From an uncultured Synechococcus sp. (GTDB lineage Bacteria; Cyanobacteriota; Cyanobacteriia; PCC-6307; Cyanobiaceae), in contig CAJWYF010000001.1 of NCBI GenBank assembly GCA_913049535.1, positions 124,001 to 188,000 on the forward strand: DNA of 64,000 nucleotides, given 5' to 3'. The notes beneath the pieces are model-generated. The model was given only the letters and a program-made list of their open reading frames with translations, was not told the origin of the DNA and ran no database searches. The position numbers and the translations under genes are program-made. Position 1 is the first letter of the stretch. The number at the start of each line of letters is the position of its first letter. Of the stretch, positions 44,934-55,615 are shown in pieces.

Positions 44934-45866
44934 GTGCTCGTCAGCGTCGTCATCCCCACCTACGACCGGCTGCCGATCCTGCAGCAGTGCCTGAGCGCGC
45001 TTGAAGCCCAGGTTGAGCTGCCTGAGGGTGATGACTTCGAGATCGTGCTGGTCGATGACGGCTCCACCGACGGCACCGTGGATTGGGTTGCCGCCCACGC
45101 CCCATCGCTGCCCCATGTGCGGCTGCTTCAACAGGAGCACGGCGGCCCGGCCCTGGGCCGCAACCTCGGCGTTGATCAAGCTCGCGGCGAGCTGATCATC
45201 TTTATCGACAGTGACCTGGTGGTGGTTCCCACCTTCTTGCGTGAACACCTCAGTGCTTTGCGTCAGGCGTGGCAGAGGCAAGGAACCCGGCTCTGCTTCA
45301 CCTACGGAGCTGTGATCAACACCCACAATTTTGAGTCCCCCCAGAGCGAACCCCACAAGCTGAGCGATCTCTCCTGGGCCTACTTCGCCACGGGCAATGT
45401 GGCGATCGATCGGAACGTGCTGGTGGAATCGGGGGTGTTTGACCCCTCGTTCCGTCTGTATGGCTGGGAGGATCTGGAGCTGGGGGAGCGGCTGCGCCGG
45501 ATGGGGGTGAAGCTGGTGCGCTGCCCTGCTGCTGCCGGCTACCACTGGCATCCGCCCCTGTCGCTCGAGCAGGTACCCGATCTCATTCGCAAGGAGCGTG
45601 AACGGGCCAAGATGGGGTTGATCTTCTACAAAAAGCACCCCACGCGACGGGTGCGTTTCATCATTCAGTTCACCCTGTTGCATCGCCTGCTCTGGGAGCT
45701 GCTCACCCTCGGTGGCCTGGTGAATGAGCGCAGCTTGAGGCCGTTGCTGGCCTGGCTCATCCGGCGCGGTCATCCCGGTACGGCGATGGAGCTGCTGCGG
45801 TTGCCCTTAAACCGGATCAGTGTGCGGGCCCTGTTTGCGGAGGCGCGTCTGGCCGGCATTCGCTGA
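44934..45866 (+). CDS. family 2 glycosyltransferase
   Basis: The 310-aa protein from GTG 44934 has the GT-A fold hallmarks: [20 protein letters not shown], the nucleotide-binding [11 protein letters not shown] and the DxD-type [12 protein letters not shown]. The later segment [19 protein letters not shown] is typical of GT2/GT27-like enzymes. No membrane helix is clear. The sugar donor and acceptor are not predictable; envelope or exopolysaccharide assembly is likely. It lies 37 bases after the Exb-like operon and may be read through from it. Confidence 0.88.
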   Translation: MLVSVVIPTYDRLPILQQCLSALEAQVELPEGDDFEIVLVDDGSTDGTVDWVAAHAPSLPHVRLLQQEHGGPALGRNLGVDQARGELIIFIDSDLVVVPTFLREHLSALRQAWQRQGTRLCFTYGAVINTHNFESPQSEPHKLSDLSWAYFATGNVAIDRNVLVESGVFDPSFRLYGWEDLELGERLRRMGVKLVRCPAAAGYHWHPPLSLEQVPDLIRKERERAKMGLIFYKKHPTRRVRFIIQFTLLHRLLWELLTLGGLVNERSLRPLLAWLIRRGHPGTAMELLRLPLNRISVRALFAEARLAGIR

Positions 45867-45991
45867 ACCCCCCGCTGTTAAGTTGGGGAGTCCCTTTCAA
45901 CACCGCACACCCGCATGTTTCGGGTGAGGACGTCAGCCGGTTCCGGCCGTTCTCCCTGGCGGGTGGTGGCCAACCCGAAACCAACCTCAAC
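45867..45991 (+). promoter_or_regulatory. rpsB leader region
   Basis: The 125-base gap before rpsB should carry its promoter and 5' leader. TTAAGT at about 45881 could be a weak -10. Ribosomal protein S2 leaders are often autoregulatory RNAs, and GC-rich self-complementary stretches are present (CCGGTTCCGGCCG near 45938), but I cannot assign a known motif. Confidence 0.3.
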
Positions 45992-46711
45992 ATGGCTGTT
46001 GTCACGCTCTCCGAAATGATGGAGGCCGGTGCCCACTTTGGGCACCAAACCCGCCGCTGGAATCCCAAGATGCAGCGGTACATCTATTGCGCCCGCAACG
46101 GCGTTCACATCATTGATCTGGTGCAGACCGCCGTCTGCATGAACAACGCCTACAAGTGGACCCGCAGTGCCGCCCGTTCCGGCAAACGCTTTCTCTTTGT
46201 CGGCACCAAGAAGCAAGCCGCTGAGGTGGTGGCCCATGAAGCCACCCGTTGCGGTGCCAGCTACGTCAACCAGCGCTGGCTGGGCGGCATGCTCACCAAT
46301 TGGTCGACTATGCGCGCCCGGATCGATCGACTCAAGGATCTGGAGCGTATGGAAAGCTCCGGTGCCATCGCCATGCGCCCCAAGAAGGAAGGCGCGGTGC
46401 TGCGGCGTGAGCTCGATCGTCTGCAGAAGTATCTCGGCGGCCTGAAGAACATGCGTCGCCTGCCGGATGTGGTCGTGCTGATTGATCAGAAGCGCGAATC
46501 CAACGCCGTGCTCGAGTGCCGCAAGCTCGACATCCCCCTGGTGTCGATGCTCGACACCAACTGCGATCCCGACCTCTGCGATGTCCCCATCCCCTGCAAC
46601 GACGACGCCGTGCGTTCGGTGCAGCTGATCATTGGCCGCCTGGCTGATGCCATCAATGAGGGTCGTCACAGCAGCAACGACCACGGTGCTGAGCGCGAGG
46701 AGGAGGGCTGA
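45992..46711 (+). CDS. rpsB: 30S ribosomal protein S2
   Basis: The 239-aa protein has the S2 landmarks [45 protein letters not shown] and [20 protein letters not shown]2 binds late to the 30S head-body junction. ATG 45992. The classical rpsB-tsf order is kept, with 60 bases between the genes. Confidence 0.98.
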   Translation: MAVVTLSEMMEAGAHFGHQTRRWNPKMQRYIYCARNGVHIIDLVQTAVCMNNAYKWTRSAARSGKRFLFVGTKKQAAEVVAHEATRCGASYVNQRWLGGMLTNWSTMRARIDRLKDLERMESSGAIAMRPKKEGAVLRRELDRLQKYLGGLKNMRRLPDVVVLIDQKRESNAVLECRKLDIPLVSMLDTNCDPDLCDVPIPCNDDAVRSVQLIIGRLADAINEGRHSSNDHGAEREEEG

Positions 46712-46771
46712 GGCCCTCCCCCGTAGCTGCTTACAATCCGCCCCGCCTACCACCCGCCTCACAACCCCGAC

Positions 46772-47425
46772 ATGGCCGACGTTTCAGCCAAGCTCGTCAA
46801 GGAGCTCCGCGACCAAACCGGCGCGGGGATGATGGACTGCAAAAAGGCCCTCAAGGAGTCCGATGGCGATCTGACCAAAGCCAATGAGTGGCTGCGGCAG
46901 AAAGGGATCGCCTCGGCCGAAAAGAAGGCTGGCCGCACCGCCGCTGAGGGCGCCGTCGGCAGCTACATCCACACCGGTGCCCGCGTTGGTGTGCTGGTGG
47001 AAGTGAACTGCGAAACCGATTTCGTCGCCCGTGGAGAGCAGTTCCAGGAGTTGGTGCGCAACATCGCCATGCAGATTGCTGCATGCCCCAATGTTGAGTT
47101 CGTCAGCACGGAGGATATCCCCGCTGAGGTTTCGGAACGGGAAGCGGCCATCGAGATGGGCCGTGACGATCTCGGCAGCAAGCCCGAGGCCATGAAGGCC
47201 AAGATCGTTGAAGGTCGTGTGGCCAAGCGCCTCAAGGAGATTGCCCTGCTGGAGCAGCCCTTCATCAAGGACACCTCCTTGACGGTGGCGGAGATGGTCA
47301 AGCAGTTGGCCGGCAAGATCGGTGAAAACATCCAGGTGCGCCGTTTCACCCGTTACACCCTCGGTGAAGGCATCGAGGTGGAGGAGAAGGACTTCGCGGC
47401 AGAAGTGGCCGCCGTCTCTGTTTGA
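46772..47425 (+). CDS. tsf: elongation factor Ts
   Basis: EF-Ts recharges EF-Tu by GDP exchange. The 217-aa protein begins [20 protein letters not shown] and keeps the signature [16 protein letters not shown], the TDFV element ([13 protein letters not shown]) and the C-terminal [17 protein letters not shown]. It is the short cyanobacterial form with one core subdomain reduced. TACAAT (46732-46737) about 35 bases upstream could be a -10 for tsf in addition to rpsB read-through. Confidence 0.97.
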   Translation: MADVSAKLVKELRDQTGAGMMDCKKALKESDGDLTKANEWLRQKGIASAEKKAGRTAAEGAVGSYIHTGARVGVLVEVNCETDFVARGEQFQELVRNIAMQIAACPNVEFVSTEDIPAEVSEREAAIEMGRDDLGSKPEAMKAKIVEGRVAKRLKEIALLEQPFIKDTSLTVAEMVKQLAGKIGENIQVRRFTRYTLGEGIEVEEKDFAAEVAAVSV

Positions 47426-48507
47426 CCCGTACCGATGGTGGGGCCGCTGCGTCGGCCCGTCGTGAGCTTCAGGAGCTCGAACTCCTGAGTGAAAAGGCGG
47501 CCGTCAAGCTTTATCAGCTTGTCGCCGCCTACGCCGCTGATCTGCGGCTCCAGCTGGAGCCGCTGTTGTTGCAAGCCGTCTTTCAGCTCTGCACCCGCCA
47601 GCTGCCCGAGGCGTTCAACGCCATGGGCGAGGCGCGGCGCCGTGACCTGCGTGAACGCCTGCATGAGCTGGCTCAGCGCTGCAGCTGTTTGTTGACCGTT
47701 GAGCAGCTCGCCCAGTTGGCCCTGCGCCTCGACGCTGCTGGTTTGGAGGACGACACCGACGAGCCTGAGGCTGACGACTCAGAGGAGGAGCTGGACATCG
47801 CCGTGTTGCCGGCGCCTGCCCAGTCACCCTCCATTGAACTGAGCCTTGAGCCACCGCGTTTTTTGGGGGACTTTGACCCCAGCAGCTTCTGCCCTTCTCC
47901 TTCCTCACCCGCGGCTGCTGAGTCAGGAGATGACGCTGAGGAGGTTGAGCTTCACGATGCAGCCGAGGCCATGGACCTGCTGCGGCAAATGGTGCATGGG
48001 GCTGTGATCACCATCCCCTCGCGGCAGAGCAGTGAGCCGCCCCAGGCGTTCCCCTTGCCCCGCGACCCAGCTGGGCTGCGGCGTTGGTTCCAAAGCTGGG
48101 ATCGGGCCCTGCAGCGCCGTCTGCGCAATTTCAGCCATGCGGTCAATCTTGAGCTGATGCGCAGCGGACTATGCCGCTCACTGGTTCCCCTGACCCTCCT
48201 GGATGCCGCCCTCGAAGGCCAGACCGACCTGCAGGCCGCACCCCCCAACGTGCTCAGCGTGCAGATGCCTTTGCTCGATCCGACCACGTCGCAGGAGCTC
48301 CGTCTTCACGGCGTGCTGCTGCGGGTGGCTGAGTATGAACATCTGCGCCCTGAATTGCGCGAGCACCGCCGCCAGCTCCACCAGTTGGAGGCCACACTGC
48401 TCAAAATGGAACGCCGCACCCAGCACTGGCAGCAGCGGCTGGCCGTACTGCAAGCTCAGACACTGTGGTTGGAGGACAGCAGCGACAACCCGCCCCCTCA
48501 GCTCTGA
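47422..48507 (+). CDS. large hypothetical protein downstream of tsf
   Basis: TTG 47422 overlaps the tsf stop by 4 bases (TTGA). The 361-aa protein is not recognised. The N-terminal 110 residues are helical ([40 protein letters not shown]), residues about 115-190 are acidic and Ser/Pro-rich, probably disordered, and the rest is helical again, ending with a coiled coil ([20 protein letters not shown]). No membrane segment. Its end overlaps recG by 43 bases. The operon link to tsf and recG is positional only. Confidence 0.7.
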   Translation: MTRTDGGAAASARRELQELELLSEKAAVKLYQLVAAYAADLRLQLEPLLLQAVFQLCTRQLPEAFNAMGEARRRDLRERLHELAQRCSCLLTVEQLAQLALRLDAAGLEDDTDEPEADDSEEELDIAVLPAPAQSPSIELSLEPPRFLGDFDPSSFCPSPSSPAAAESGDDAEEVELHDAAEAMDLLRQMVHGAVITIPSRQSSEPPQAFPLPRDPAGLRRWFQSWDRALQRRLRNFSHAVNLELMRSGLCRSLVPLTLLDAALEGQTDLQAAPPNVLSVQMPLLDPTTSQELRLHGVLLRVAEYEHLRPELREHRRQLHQLEATLLKMERRTQHWQQRLAVLQAQTLWLEDSSDNPPPQL

Positions 48508-50975
48508 CGCCGCAGCTTGACGCCTGGCTCAAACGTCTGCAGCGCAGCCTCAGCGTTGAGGCTGAGCATGGATTCAGCAACCTGCAGGGACGTAGTAGCA
48601 GCTTTTGTGTCTTTGCCGAGCAGTGCTGCTTCAAGGGGGAGCCATCACTGCCGGCCTCGGAGCTACCGCCGTTGCAGCGCTTTGCCAAAGCGCTCAATGG
48701 TTATGGCGCCTTGAGCACCGATCAGCGACGGCGTCTGGTCACTCAGTTGCGGCAGCACCTGCACCAGCTGCGTCAGCGTCTGGATCCCCCCGCGCCACCC
48801 GGGCCGCCGCGGTTGCGGTTGCCGGACTCTGCAGCCCAAGTCAGTCATGGCAGTGCGGGCTGTGATGCCTATCAGCCCCAGCAAGCGCTGGCTGAGGTGC
48901 CCGGGGTCGGCCCCAAACTCGCCTCCCGGCTGGCCCCGTTGGGACTGCTCACCCTGGAGGATTTGATCCGCCATTACCCGCGCGACTACGTCGACTACTC
49001 GCGGCTGGTGCGGATCCAGGATCTGGAGCCTGGAGAGACCGCCACGGTGGTGGCCAGCGTGCGCCGCTGTCACGCCTTCGCCAGCCCGCGCAATCCCAAC
49101 CTGGCGATCCTTGAGCTGCAACTGCAGGACAGCACGGGGCGGCTGCGCATCAGCAAGTTCATGGCGGGGCGACGGTTCACCTCAGCTGGCTGGTTGCACC
49201 AGCAGCAGCGGCTCTATCCCGCCGGGGCCACTATCGCGGCCAGCGGCCTGGTCAAGGAGAACCGCTTTGGCATCAGCCTCCAAGATCCGTTGCTGGAAGT
49301 TCTCGATGGACCAGGCAGCACGGTGCGCTCCGGTGAAATCGGCCGCCTGGTGCCCATCTATGCCCTGACCGAAGGACTGACCGCAGAACGGTTGCGGCAA
49401 GCCATCGCCAAGGTGATGCCCCGTCTGCGCCGCAGGCCTGATCCATTGCCCGAGCGCTGGCGCGCCGCATTCGCTCTCCCAGGTCTGGTGGATGCCCTGA
49501 CGCAGATTCATCAGCCCAGCAGTCGTGATGCTCTTGATGCAGCACGTCATCGCCTGGTGTTTGATGAGTTTCTCTTGCTCCAGCTCACCCTGGCTCAGCG
49601 GCGCTTGATGCACCGCCAGAGGCAGGCTCCGGCCCTCAGTGCCACGCTCTGCGCTGAACGCCTCACGGCATTTCGGCAGCTGCTGCCGTTCAGCTTCACC
49701 AACGCCCAGGACAAGGTGCTGCAGGAGGTCTGTGCCGATATGACCCAGCCCAAGCCCATGGCGCGCCTGGTGCAGGGGGATGTGGGCAGCGGCAAGACCG
49801 TTGTGGCGGTTGCCGCGCTGCTGGTGGCGATTGACTCCGGTCTGCAAGGTGCGCTCATGGCGCCGACCGAAGTGCTGGCCCAGCAGCACTACGCCAAGCT
49901 CTGCGAGTGGATGCCGCAGCTGCATGTCAACGTCGCGTTGCTGACCGGTTCAACGCCGACTCCCCGCCGCCGAGCCCTGCTGCAGGATCTGGCCAACGGT
50001 CAGCTCCATCTTCTGGTGGGTACCCACGCCCTGCTGGAGGACCCCGTTGATTTCGTCCAGCTGGGACTGGTCGTTGTTGATGAGCAGCATCGCTTTGGTG
50101 TCGCCCAGCGCAATCGCCTGCTCAGCAAAGGCCTGCAGCCCCATCTGTTGACCATGACGGCAACACCGATCCCGCGCACCCTGGCCCTGAGCGTTCATGG
50201 GGATCTCGATGTCAGTCAGATCGACGAGCTTCCCCCTGGACGAACGCCGATTCAGACCCAGGTGCTGTCTGCAGCGCAGAAACCCAAGGCGGAAGCCTTG
50301 ATCCGTGAGCAGATCGGCGAGGGTCGTCAGGCCTATGTGGTTCTGCCCCTGGTTGACGAGTCCGACAAGCTCGAGCTGCGCTCAGCCATCGAGGAGCACC
50401 GTCGCCTGCAAGAGGAGGTGTTCCCGGACCTGCGTCTTGGTCTGCTGCATGGACGTCTCTCCAGTGCCGAGAAGCAGGCCTCCATTGAGGCCTTCAGCTC
50501 CGGCCAGGTCGATGTACTGGTCTCCACCACCGTTGTGGAGGTGGGGGTGGATGTTCCCAATGCCACGGTCATGGTGATCGACCATGCCGAACGCTTTGGC
50601 CTGGCCCAGCTGCACCAGTTGCGTGGCCGCGTCGGACGGGGTGCCGCAGCGTCCCATTGCCTTTTGATCAATGACAGCCAGTCCGCGGTCGCCCGTCAGC
50701 GCCTCGAGGTGATGGCCAGAAGCAATGACGGCTTTGAGATCGCTGAGGTGGATCTGCGTCTGCGCGGACCGGGTGAAGTTCTCGGCACGCGCCAATCGGG
50801 CTTGCCGGATTTGGCTTTGGCCAGCCTCAGTGATGATGGCAGCGTGCTGGAGGAGGCCCGCAGCGTGGCTCAGGCCATCGTGGAGCAGGATCCAACACTC
50901 GCCAGCCATCAACTCTTGGCGGATCAGCTTGCGGCTCAGCGCCGCTCCCAAGCCGCTGCTGCCCGGCTCAACTGA
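48465..50975 (+). CDS. recG: ATP-dependent DNA helicase RecG
   Basis: RecG reverses stalled forks and drives branch migration. The 836-aa protein from GTG 48465 has an N-terminal extension (about 130 residues) common in cyanobacteria, the wedge/OB region (LEDLIRHYPRDYVDYSRL), Walker A GDVGSGKT (438-445), DEQH box (539-542) and the C-terminal helicase motifs VSTTVVEVGVDVPNATVM and QLRGRVGRGAAAS. The start overlaps the previous gene by 43 bases and no other good start is available, so the exact start is uncertain. Confidence 0.95.
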   Translation: MVGGQQRQPAPSALTPQLDAWLKRLQRSLSVEAEHGFSNLQGRSSSFCVFAEQCCFKGEPSLPASELPPLQRFAKALNGYGALSTDQRRRLVTQLRQHLHQLRQRLDPPAPPGPPRLRLPDSAAQVSHGSAGCDAYQPQQALAEVPGVGPKLASRLAPLGLLTLEDLIRHYPRDYVDYSRLVRIQDLEPGETATVVASVRRCHAFASPRNPNLAILELQLQDSTGRLRISKFMAGRRFTSAGWLHQQQRLYPAGATIAASGLVKENRFGISLQDPLLEVLDGPGSTVRSGEIGRLVPIYALTEGLTAERLRQAIAKVMPRLRRRPDPLPERWRAAFALPGLVDALTQIHQPSSRDALDAARHRLVFDEFLLLQLTLAQRRLMHRQRQAPALSATLCAERLTAFRQLLPFSFTNAQDKVLQEVCADMTQPKPMARLVQGDVGSGKTVVAVAALLVAIDSGLQGALMAPTEVLAQQHYAKLCEWMPQLHVNVALLTGSTPTPRRRALLQDLANGQLHLLVGTHALLEDPVDFVQLGLVVVDEQHRFGVAQRNRLLSKGLQPHLLTMTATPIPRTLALSVHGDLDVSQIDELPPGRTPIQTQVLSAAQKPKAEALIREQIGEGRQAYVVLPLVDESDKLELRSAIEEHRRLQEEVFPDLRLGLLHGRLSSAEKQASIEAFSSGQVDVLVSTTVVEVGVDVPNATVMVIDHAERFGLAQLHQLRGRVGRGAAASHCLLINDSQSAVARQRLEVMARSNDGFEIAEVDLRLRGPGEVLGTRQSGLPDLALASLSDDGSVLEEARSVAQAIVEQDPTLASHQLLADQLAAQRRSQAAAARLN

Positions 50976-50976
50976 G

Positions 50977-51630
50977 ATGACACGACCCTGGCACGCCATT
51001 CCGATTGCAGGCAGCGCGGAAGCGCTGCAATCGTTGCCGGAGACGTTGCTGCGCTTTGATCCCCATCCCTACGTCGCCCTTGGAGCGCCCTACCCCCCTG
51101 GCAGTGATCCCTTTCGGCTACGTCGATCTGTCGTTCAGCGGCTGCTGCAGGCTCAGACGTGGCTGCAGCACCACGCTGATGGGGTCAATGTGCTGATCTT
51201 TGATGCCTGGCGCCCTTTGGCTGTTCAGCGCTTCATGGTCGAGTACACCCGGGCGTTGCCCGGTGTCAGTGAAGACCAGGTTCTGGCCCTGTGGGCCACC
51301 CCGAGTGAGGATCCGTCCACACCGCCACCCCACAGCACCGGAGCTGCCGTCGATCTCACGCTTGCTGATGCTCAAGGCCAGCCCCTTGATCTGGGCGGCG
51401 CGATCGATGCTGTCGGCGCGATTGCTGAGCCTGACCACTTCGCTGGGGCATCAGCAGGCAGCGCTGAGGCACGGTTTCACCAGCGCAGGAGCCTCTTGAA
51501 TGACGCCATGAGCTCGGCAGGATTTGCCCGCCACCCACGGGAGTGGTGGCATTTCAGCTGGGGTGATCAGCTGTGGGCCTGGCAGAGCGGCCAGACGCAG
51601 GCCAGCTACGGCCGCTCGGCTCAGGCCTGA
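50977..51630 (+). CDS. VanX-type D-alanyl-D-alanine dipeptidase (M15D)
   Basis: The 217-aa protein from ATG 50977 keeps the VanX active-site set: Arg79 (IFDAWRPLAVQRF), zinc ligands His119 and Asp126 (PHSTGAAVDLTL), catalytic Glu189 and ligand His192 (REWWHFSWG). VanX enzymes hydrolyse free D-Ala-D-Ala. No vanH/vanA-like ligase is present, so a role in peptidoglycan dipeptide recycling is more likely than glycopeptide resistance. No signal peptide: cytoplasmic. It starts 1 base after the recG stop and overlaps sir by 10 bases at the 3' end. Confidence 0.88.
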   Translation: MTRPWHAIPIAGSAEALQSLPETLLRFDPHPYVALGAPYPPGSDPFRLRRSVVQRLLQAQTWLQHHADGVNVLIFDAWRPLAVQRFMVEYTRALPGVSEDQVLALWATPSEDPSTPPPHSTGAAVDLTLADAQGQPLDLGGAIDAVGAIAEPDHFAGASAGSAEARFHQRRSLLNDAMSSAGFARHPREWWHFSWGDQLWAWQSGQTQASYGRSAQA

Positions 51631-53378
51631 AGCAGCGCGTCGAGCTCTTCGCCGAGGCCGTGGCAGAAATCGCCAAAGCTCGCTTGAGGGGAACGGCTCA
51701 GCCAGAGCTTGAGCAAGGGCCTCAATGTAGTTTCCAGATCTGCCAAGGGCATGCGTTGCAGCACCGGTCGCGCCAAACGGGTTAACCCGGCGCTGCCACC
51801 AAGCCAAAGCTGGTACTGATCAACGCCGCTGCCCACCAAGGCCAGTTCTGCCATGTAAGGCCGGGCGCAGCCATTGGGACATCCGGTCATGCGCACCAGG
51901 ATCGGTTGCTCGATGCCCTCCTCGTCCAAAAGCGTCTCCAGGCGTTCGAGCACCTGGGGCAGGATTCGCTCCGATTCGGTGATGGCCAGCCCGCAGGTGG
52001 GCAGCGCCGGACAGGCAATGGCATGGCGGCCCAGAAGGCTGGTTTCGGTTGGCTCGCTCCAGCCAAGCTCCGTAAGGGCCTCACTGATCTCTTGCCGCTG
52101 GGTCTTGCCGATGTTGCAAAGCAGGAGATCTTGATTGGCAGTCAGCCGAATTTCAGGTTGGTAGCGCTCGACGAGAGCCCGCAGACCCCGTTTGCGCTCA
52201 CCATCAAGCCGGCCGCACAACAGCGGCAAGCCGACAAACCAAAGCCCATCCCCTTGGGGGTGCCAGCCGAGGTAGTCCAGCAGCTCCGGTGTTGTCTCCT
52301 TCTGGGCTGGAGCAATGGGACCGTCGAAGTAGCGGCCGATTTCCTCGCGGAACCATGCAATTCCCCGGTCATGCAGCAGATATTTCATCCGTGCATGGCG
52401 GCGCACCACCCGATCACCGTGGTCACGCTGCAGGGCCACGACCGCCTGGACCAGATTCAGGATCTGCGAGCCTTTGATGTAACCGAGGCAGTCGGCCGTG
52501 CGCGCGAAGGTCTCCTCTTTGTTGTGGGTGCGGCCCATGCCACCACCGACGTAGACGTTGCAGCCACGCAGGCGGCCCGCCAGATCCGTGAATGCCACCA
52601 GTCCCAGGTCCTGGGTCAGCAGATCAACGGAGTTGTCCCCCGGCACGGTGACAGCCACCTTGAATTTGCGCGGCAGGTAGGTCGATCCATAGAGGGGCTC
52701 CTGCTCATCGCCGCTGCTGAGTTGCTCTTGGTGCTGCTGTTTGCGCACCTTGCTGGCTTTGACGGAAGGCCGGATTTTGTAGCGCTTTTCCCCATCGACC
52801 CAGAGCTCCAGGTAAGCCCCCGCTGCGGCGTGGGGTGCCAGCAGATCAGCGATGTCATCCGCCAGGCGCCTGGCAACCGGATAGCCGGACTTGGTGTAGG
52901 GCGCCGGCGGTGCCATCACATTGCGGTTGATGTCACCGCAGGCGGCCAGGGTGGAGCCCATGTTCCGCACGATCGTGCCCACCACCGTGCGCAGATCCTG
53001 TTTGGGGATGCCATGGAGCTGGAAGGCCTGCCGGGTGGTGGCCCGCATCGAACCATTGCCGTAGGTGTCAGCGAGGCTGTCGAGCGCCAGATACAGCTGG
53101 GCGGGGATGCGACCACCGGGGCTTCTGAGCCGCAGCATCATTCCCCAGTCTTTCTCCTGGCCCTTCTGGCGGTGATCCCGGTTGTCCTGCTGGTAGCTGC
53201 CGTGAAACTTGAGGATTTGCACCGCCTGCTCGGTGAAGAACGGCAGTTCGTTCTCCAGTTCCGTCGCCAACGGCTCACGCAGGTGGCCGCTACCGGCTTT
53301 CAACAGCTCGAATTTGCTGCGCTCGGTGGAGGCTGAACGGTCGGGCGCAAGCGTCACGGGCAGAAGGGATGGGCGCAA
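51621..53378 (-). CDS. sir: ferredoxin-sulfite reductase
   Basis: Sir reduces sulfite to sulfide with six electrons from ferredoxin in assimilatory sulfur metabolism. The 585-aa protein (TTG 53378; GTG 53357 is an equally possible start) has the paired sirohaem/4Fe-4S ligands Cys456, Cys462 (ACPALPTC) and Cys500, Cys504 (GCPNGC), plus the sulfite-binding Arg/Lys-rich segments (MRATTRQAFQLHG, GGGMGRTHNKEET). The ferredoxin type is indicated by the single-chain plant-like form. Divergent from glyS with about 70 bases between starts. Confidence 0.95.
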   Translation of the reverse strand: MRPSLLPVTLAPDRSASTERSKFELLKAGSGHLREPLATELENELPFFTEQAVQILKFHGSYQQDNRDHRQKGQEKDWGMMLRLRSPGGRIPAQLYLALDSLADTYGNGSMRATTRQAFQLHGIPKQDLRTVVGTIVRNMGSTLAACGDINRNVMAPPAPYTKSGYPVARRLADDIADLLAPHAAAGAYLELWVDGEKRYKIRPSVKASKVRKQQHQEQLSSGDEQEPLYGSTYLPRKFKVAVTVPGDNSVDLLTQDLGLVAFTDLAGRLRGCNVYVGGGMGRTHNKEETFARTADCLGYIKGSQILNLVQAVVALQRDHGDRVVRRHARMKYLLHDRGIAWFREEIGRYFDGPIAPAQKETTPELLDYLGWHPQGDGLWFVGLPLLCGRLDGERKRGLRALVERYQPEIRLTANQDLLLCNIGKTQRQEISEALTELGWSEPTETSLLGRHAIACPALPTCGLAITESERILPQVLERLETLLDEEGIEQPILVRMTGCPNGCARPYMAELALVGSGVDQYQLWLGGSAGLTRLARPVLQRMPLADLETTLRPLLKLWLSRSPQASFGDFCHGLGEELDALLQA

Positions 53379-53449
53379 AGGCTCTTTTGACCCTAAACAA
53401 TCACTGCAGCAGGTGTTTCATAAAGTCAGCAGCTGCTGGAGATCACTCC

Positions 53450-55615
53450 GTGGCCACCTTTCTGCTGGAGATCGGGACTGAGGAGTTGCCTGCTGATTTC
53501 GCCAGGTTGGCTCTCGATCAGCTCGAGCCGATGGTGGCCCGGGATCTGAACGAGCAGAGGCTGAATCACACAGGCCTGTCCTGCACCAGTACGCCCCGCC
53601 GCATCGCCTTGATCGTGGAGGGCCTCTCCCTTGCCGCTGCTGATCTACAGGAGGAGCGCAAGGGGCCGCCGGCGGCCCAGGCTTTCAAGGATGGTGAGCC
53701 GACCAAAGCGGCCATCGGCTTTGCCCAACGCTGCGGCCTCGAGCCCGCAGCGTTGCAGATCCGTGACACCCCGAAAGGCCCCTTTGTCTTTGCTGATGTG
53801 CTGGAGCGTGGCCGACCGACGCTGGAGTTGCTCGCTGAGTTGATCCCCTCCTGGTTGGGGGCTCTGCAAGGCCGGCGTTTCATGCGCTGGGGCTCCGGCG
53901 AGCGGCGTTTCTCCCGTCCGATCCGCTGGCTCGTGGCCTTGCTCGATGAGCTGGTTGTGCCGGTGACCCTTCAGGGCAGCGACCCCGTGGTCTGCGCCGG
54001 CAACCGCAGCTGCGGGCACCGACTGGTGTCGACTTCCATTGAGATTCCAGAAGCCTCCGCCTACCACCAGGCCCTCGCAGCGGCAGGGGTGCAGGTCGAT
54101 CGCCGGCGGCGGCGCACCACCATTGCAGAGGCTGTTGACACTGCTGCTGCTGCGCTCAAGGCCCGGCCTGACATCCCCTCCTCCTTGCTTGAGGAGCTCA
54201 CCGATTTGGTCGAGCGTCCCGCCTTGATCCAAGGTTCCATCGACGAGGCGTCCCTTGCACTGCCCGCTGAGGTGCTCAGCACCGTGATGCGCGCGCATCA
54301 GCGTTATGTGCCCCTCTATGACATCAACGCCGCAGTGGACCCGCTGGCGTTGACGGCCCAGGACGCGCTCAAGCCGCAGTTCCTCTGCATTGCCAATGGT
54401 CTTGATCAAGCAGCCGACAGCATTCGCCGCGGCAATGAACGGGTGCTCAAGGCCCGTTTGGCTGATGCCGCGTTCTTCATCGATGCCGATCGAGCTGTGG
54501 CCAGTTCCCGGCGCCGCCAGCAGTTGGAACGGGTGACATTCGCTGAAGGGCTGGGCAGTTTGCTGGATCGTTGTGAGCGCCTGGAGTGGCTCGCTGATCT
54601 GCTGGCGCAGCGTTTGCAACTCGAGCCCGAAACCAGCGCCGATGCCAAGCGTGCGGCCCACCTCTGCAAGCACGATCTCGTCAGTCAGATGGTGGGGGAA
54701 TTCCCAGAACTGCAGGGCCTGATGGGAGGGAAGTACCTCCTTGCTGAGGGGGAACCCCGCGCGGTGGCTCAGGCTGTGCAGGAGCACTACTCCCCCAAAG
54801 GTGCTGATGACGCTCCGCCGTCATCGGATGCCGGGGCTGTTGTGGCGTTGGGTGAACGCTTGGAGTTGTTGCTGAGCATCTTTGCCAAAGGGGAGCGCCC
54901 CAGCGGCTCGTCTGATCCCTACGCCCTGCGCCGCGCCGGTAATGGTGTGCTGCAGATTCTCTGGGATCGAGGTTGGCGTCTGGATCTCCCCTCACTGCTT
55001 GATCGGGCCGCTGGCCATTGGGCTGGGGTGTTGCCGTCCTTTGCCATCGAGCCGATGGCCCTGGCTGGTGAGTTGGGCGATTTTCTGCGCCAGCGTCTTG
55101 TTTCGCAGCTGGAAGAGCAGGGGGAAGCGATCGATCTGGTCCAGGCGGTCACCGCAGAAGCGGATGGTTCCCAGCGCCTGCTCACCGATCCGCTGGATGC
55201 CCTCGATCGTCTGCAACTCCTGGCGCAATTACGGCAGAACTCTCGCCTTGCGCCCGTTCAGGCCGTTGTGCAGCGCGCATCGCGCCTGGCCGAAAAAGGT
55301 GATCTGGAGCGCAATCAGCTCAGTGCAGCGGATGTCGTGGATCCAGCCCTCTTCGAGCAGCCCAGCGAGGCGGCCATGCTTGAGGTCATCCACCAGCTCG
55401 CAGGCATCGTCAACACGCCGGGGCGTGAGCGCTATCCACAGCTCTGTGAGGCTTTGGCGGCCAGCGCCTCAACCCTGGGCGAGTTCTTTGATGGCGAGAA
55501 CAGCGTCATGGTGATGGCAGACGATGAGGCGGTGCGTCGCAACCGCCTCAACCTGCTGGCTGTCCTGCGCAATCAAGCCGCAGTGCTCGCCGATTTTGCC
55601 TTGATCAACGGCTGA
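53450..55615 (+). CDS. glyS: glycyl-tRNA synthetase beta subunit
   Basis: The 721-aa protein is taken from GTG 53450, giving the usual ATFLLEIGTEELPADF start; the frame is open to 53369 but that part is untypical. Family segments include LSCTSTPRRIALIVEGL, GNRSCGHRLVS, CKHDLVSQMVGEFPELQGLM and the C-terminal anticodon-binding region (FFDGENSVMVMADDEAVRRN). With GlyQ (not in the window) it forms the alpha2-beta2 glycyl-tRNA synthetase. The 3' end overlaps chlP by 11 bases. Confidence 0.96.
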   Translation: MATFLLEIGTEELPADFARLALDQLEPMVARDLNEQRLNHTGLSCTSTPRRIALIVEGLSLAAADLQEERKGPPAAQAFKDGEPTKAAIGFAQRCGLEPAALQIRDTPKGPFVFADVLERGRPTLELLAELIPSWLGALQGRRFMRWGSGERRFSRPIRWLVALLDELVVPVTLQGSDPVVCAGNRSCGHRLVSTSIEIPEASAYHQALAAAGVQVDRRRRRTTIAEAVDTAAAALKARPDIPSSLLEELTDLVERPALIQGSIDEASLALPAEVLSTVMRAHQRYVPLYDINAAVDPLALTAQDALKPQFLCIANGLDQAADSIRRGNERVLKARLADAAFFIDADRAVASSRRRQQLERVTFAEGLGSLLDRCERLEWLADLLAQRLQLEPETSADAKRAAHLCKHDLVSQMVGEFPELQGLMGGKYLLAEGEPRAVAQAVQEHYSPKGADDAPPSSDAGAVVALGERLELLLSIFAKGERPSGSSDPYALRRAGNGVLQILWDRGWRLDLPSLLDRAAGHWAGVLPSFAIEPMALAGELGDFLRQRLVSQLEEQGEAIDLVQAVTAEADGSQRLLTDPLDALDRLQLLAQLRQNSRLAPVQAVVQRASRLAEKGDLERNQLSAADVVDPALFEQPSEAAMLEVIHQLAGIVNTPGRERYPQLCEALAASASTLGEFFDGENSVMVMADDEAVRRNRLNLLAVLRNQAAVLADFALING

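Noticed and set aside
44841-45773. 310-codon minus-strand frame opposite the glycosyltransferase
   Set aside because: The plus-strand frame has clear GT2 motifs; the minus frame has none and is a shadow.
50977-51630. Glycopeptide resistance island
   Set aside because: The VanX-like and VanY-like genes are not next to a D-Ala-D-Lac ligase, dehydrogenase or VanRS pair, and base composition matches the surroundings.
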